Shown one piece after another: positions 12,468-13,380 of a DNA stretch of 13,380 bases; the stretch's first letter is position 1, and the number at the start of each line of letters is the position of its first letter. The position numbers and the translations under genes are program-made. Location of the stretch: positions 1 to 13,380 of the forward strand of contig CAMYAO010000032.1 of assembly GCA_947253885.1 (NCBI GenBank), in the 5' to 3' direction. Origin of the DNA: an uncultured Clostridium sp. GTDB taxonomy: Bacteria; Bacillota; Clostridia; Lachnospirales; Lachnospiraceae. The notes beneath the pieces were generated by a model. It made no database searches. It was given only the letters and a program-made list of their open reading frames with translations, and was not told the origin of the DNA.

Positions 12468-13380
12468 TTACTCGATGATTGTAGCAACACGTCCTGATCC
12501 TACAGTACGTCCACCTTCACGAATAGCGAAAGTTAAACCCTGCTCCATAGCTACTGGATGGATCAAATCGATTGTCATTTCTACGTTATCACCAGGCATG
12601 CACATTTCGATACCTTCTGGTAATTCACAGATACCAGTTACGTCTGTTGTTCTGAAATAGAACTGTGGACGATAGTTATTGAAGAAAGGTGTATGACGTC
12701 CACCTTCATCTTTTGTTAAAACATAAACCTGAGCTGTAAATTTGTGGTGGCATGTTACAGTTCCAGGAGCTGCAAGTACCTGTCCACGCTCGATTTCTTC
12801 TCTTTTGATACCACGAAGAAGTGCACCGATGTTATCACCTGCCTGAGCCTCGTCTAACAATTTACGGAACATCTCGATACCGGTAACAGTTGTTTTAGCT
12901 GTTTCCTCTTTGATACCTACAATTTCGATTTCTTCGTTTACATGAAGAGTACCACGCTCTACTCTACCGGTTGCAACAGTACCACGTCCGGTAATTGTAA
13001 ATACGTCCTCTACAGGCATCAAGAAAGGTTTATCTGTAGCACGCTCAGGATCCGGAACATACTCATCAATAGTTGTCATCAACTCGATGATCTTATCGCC
13101 CCATTCACCATGAGGATCTTCTAAAGCTTTAAGAGCGGAACCTTTAATAATTGGGCATCCTTCGAATTCATACTCTTCCAGAACTTCTGTTACTTCCATT
13201 TCTACTAATTCGATCAGCTCTTCATCATCTACCATATCGCATTTATTTAAGAAAACAACGATATAAGGTACACCTACCTGACGAGAAAGTAAGATATGCT
13301 CTCTTGTCTGAGCCATAACACCGTCAGTTGCAGCTACTACAAGGATAGCACCATCCATCTGAGCAGCACCGGTAACCATG
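12468..13380 (-). CDS. tuf: Elongation factor Tu, 5' part beyond the window
   Basis: EF-Tu is the GTPase that delivers aminoacyl-tRNA to the ribosome. The visible 303 codons cover the end of the G domain (NKCDMVDDEE, the G4 guanine-specificity motif, and GSALKAL, G5), then the two beta-barrel domains (TGRGTVATGRVERG; the C-terminal HPVAMEQGLTFAIREGGRTV). The family length is about 395 residues, so roughly 90 N-terminal residues with the P-loop lie to the right. The Met at 13379 is internal. The coding sequence is normal and ends at TAA 12468. The final codons, from the repeat core leftward, were probably supplied by the integrated island, since the apparent original end lies at 3968-4027. Confidence 0.97.
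   Translation of the reverse strand, partial: MVTGAAQMDGAILVVAATDGVMAQTREHILLSRQVGVPYIVVFLNKCDMVDDEELIELVEMEVTEVLEEYEFEGCPIIKGSALKALEDPHGEWGDKIIELMTTIDEYVPDPERATDKPFLMPVEDVFTITGRGTVATGRVERGTLHVNEEIEIVGIKEETAKTTVTGIEMFRKLLDEAQAGDNIGALLRGIKREEIERGQVLAAPGTVTCHHKFTAQVYVLTKDEGGRHTPFFNNYRPQFYFRTTDVTGICELPEGIEMCMPGDNVEMTIDLIHPVAMEQGLTFAIREGGRTVGSGRVATIIE
12472..12521 (+). repeat. Right attachment-site-like direct repeat (attR-like)
   Basis: This is the partner of 3978-4027: 50 bp with four mismatches, identical over 12494-12521. It lies within the last codons of intact tuf and marks the right edge of the island. Similarity ends at 12521 in the same tuf codon as on the left. Confidence 0.8.

Noticed and set aside
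3978..12521. Tandem duplication of the tuf gene
   Set aside because: Similarity stops sharply at one codon about 19 codons from the end, with unrelated sequence beyond and mobile-element genes between. Site-specific integration fits better than duplication of a whole gene.

Overview
The window looks like chromosome from a low-GC, anaerobic Firmicute, most likely a gut Lachnospiraceae or related Clostridia. The reasons are an AT-rich OmpR-type regulator, strong AGGAGG ribosome sites, a Clostridia-like EF-Tu, and TnpV/Tn916-type integrase remnants. This placement is inference. The first 47 bases are not biological: they are an Illumina Nextera read-1 adapter with its i5 index, so the left end is a library or assembly artefact that cuts the first gene.

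Layout. (1) 48-602: an OmpR-family response regulator on the minus strand, truncated by the adapter. (2) About 670-3600: a zone of insertion debris. It holds an ISL3-family transposase remnant, an IS110-family element (transposase broken by one frameshift, structured non-coding left end that probably encodes a bridge RNA), and unrecognised gene scraps. (3) 3616-3940: a deleted group II intron sitting directly after an intrinsic terminator. (4) 3968-4027: the last 19 codons of a tuf (EF-Tu) gene. (5) 4028-12470: an island. (6) 12468-13380: the main body of tuf, minus strand, running off the window.

The two tuf 3' ends share a 50-bp near-identical direct repeat (28 bp perfect), 8,494 bp apart. 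Each is followed by its own stop codon and its own terminator. The simplest reading is that a tyrosine-recombinase element integrated into the 3' end of tuf. It supplied a replacement gene end on the right and pushed the original end, terminator and intron to the left.

The island's mobility side is ruined. The integrase is frameshifted twice and truncated, a primase-like gene is a stub, the XRE regulator is broken by a 10-bp tandem duplication, and vsr carries both a frameshift and a nonsense codon. TnpV and a small HTH gene remain open.

In contrast, one tightly packed five-gene minus-strand operon (9371 to 4135) is fully open: an HTH-fused DNA cytosine-5 methyltransferase, an Eco47II-family restriction endonuclease, a beta-class amino-methyltransferase (DPPF), a ParA-like ATPase and a single-domain SIR2 protein. 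Gene junctions are 0 bp, 2 bp, a 4-bp ATGA overlap and 4 bp, which points to one co-expressed defence unit. The first pair is a Type II restriction-modification system. The last three may be a second, less familiar module (methyltransferase + ParA ATPase + SIR2 NADase-like effector), and this is the best candidate here for an undescribed defence system. Survival of this operon amid decaying neighbours suggests selection on it.
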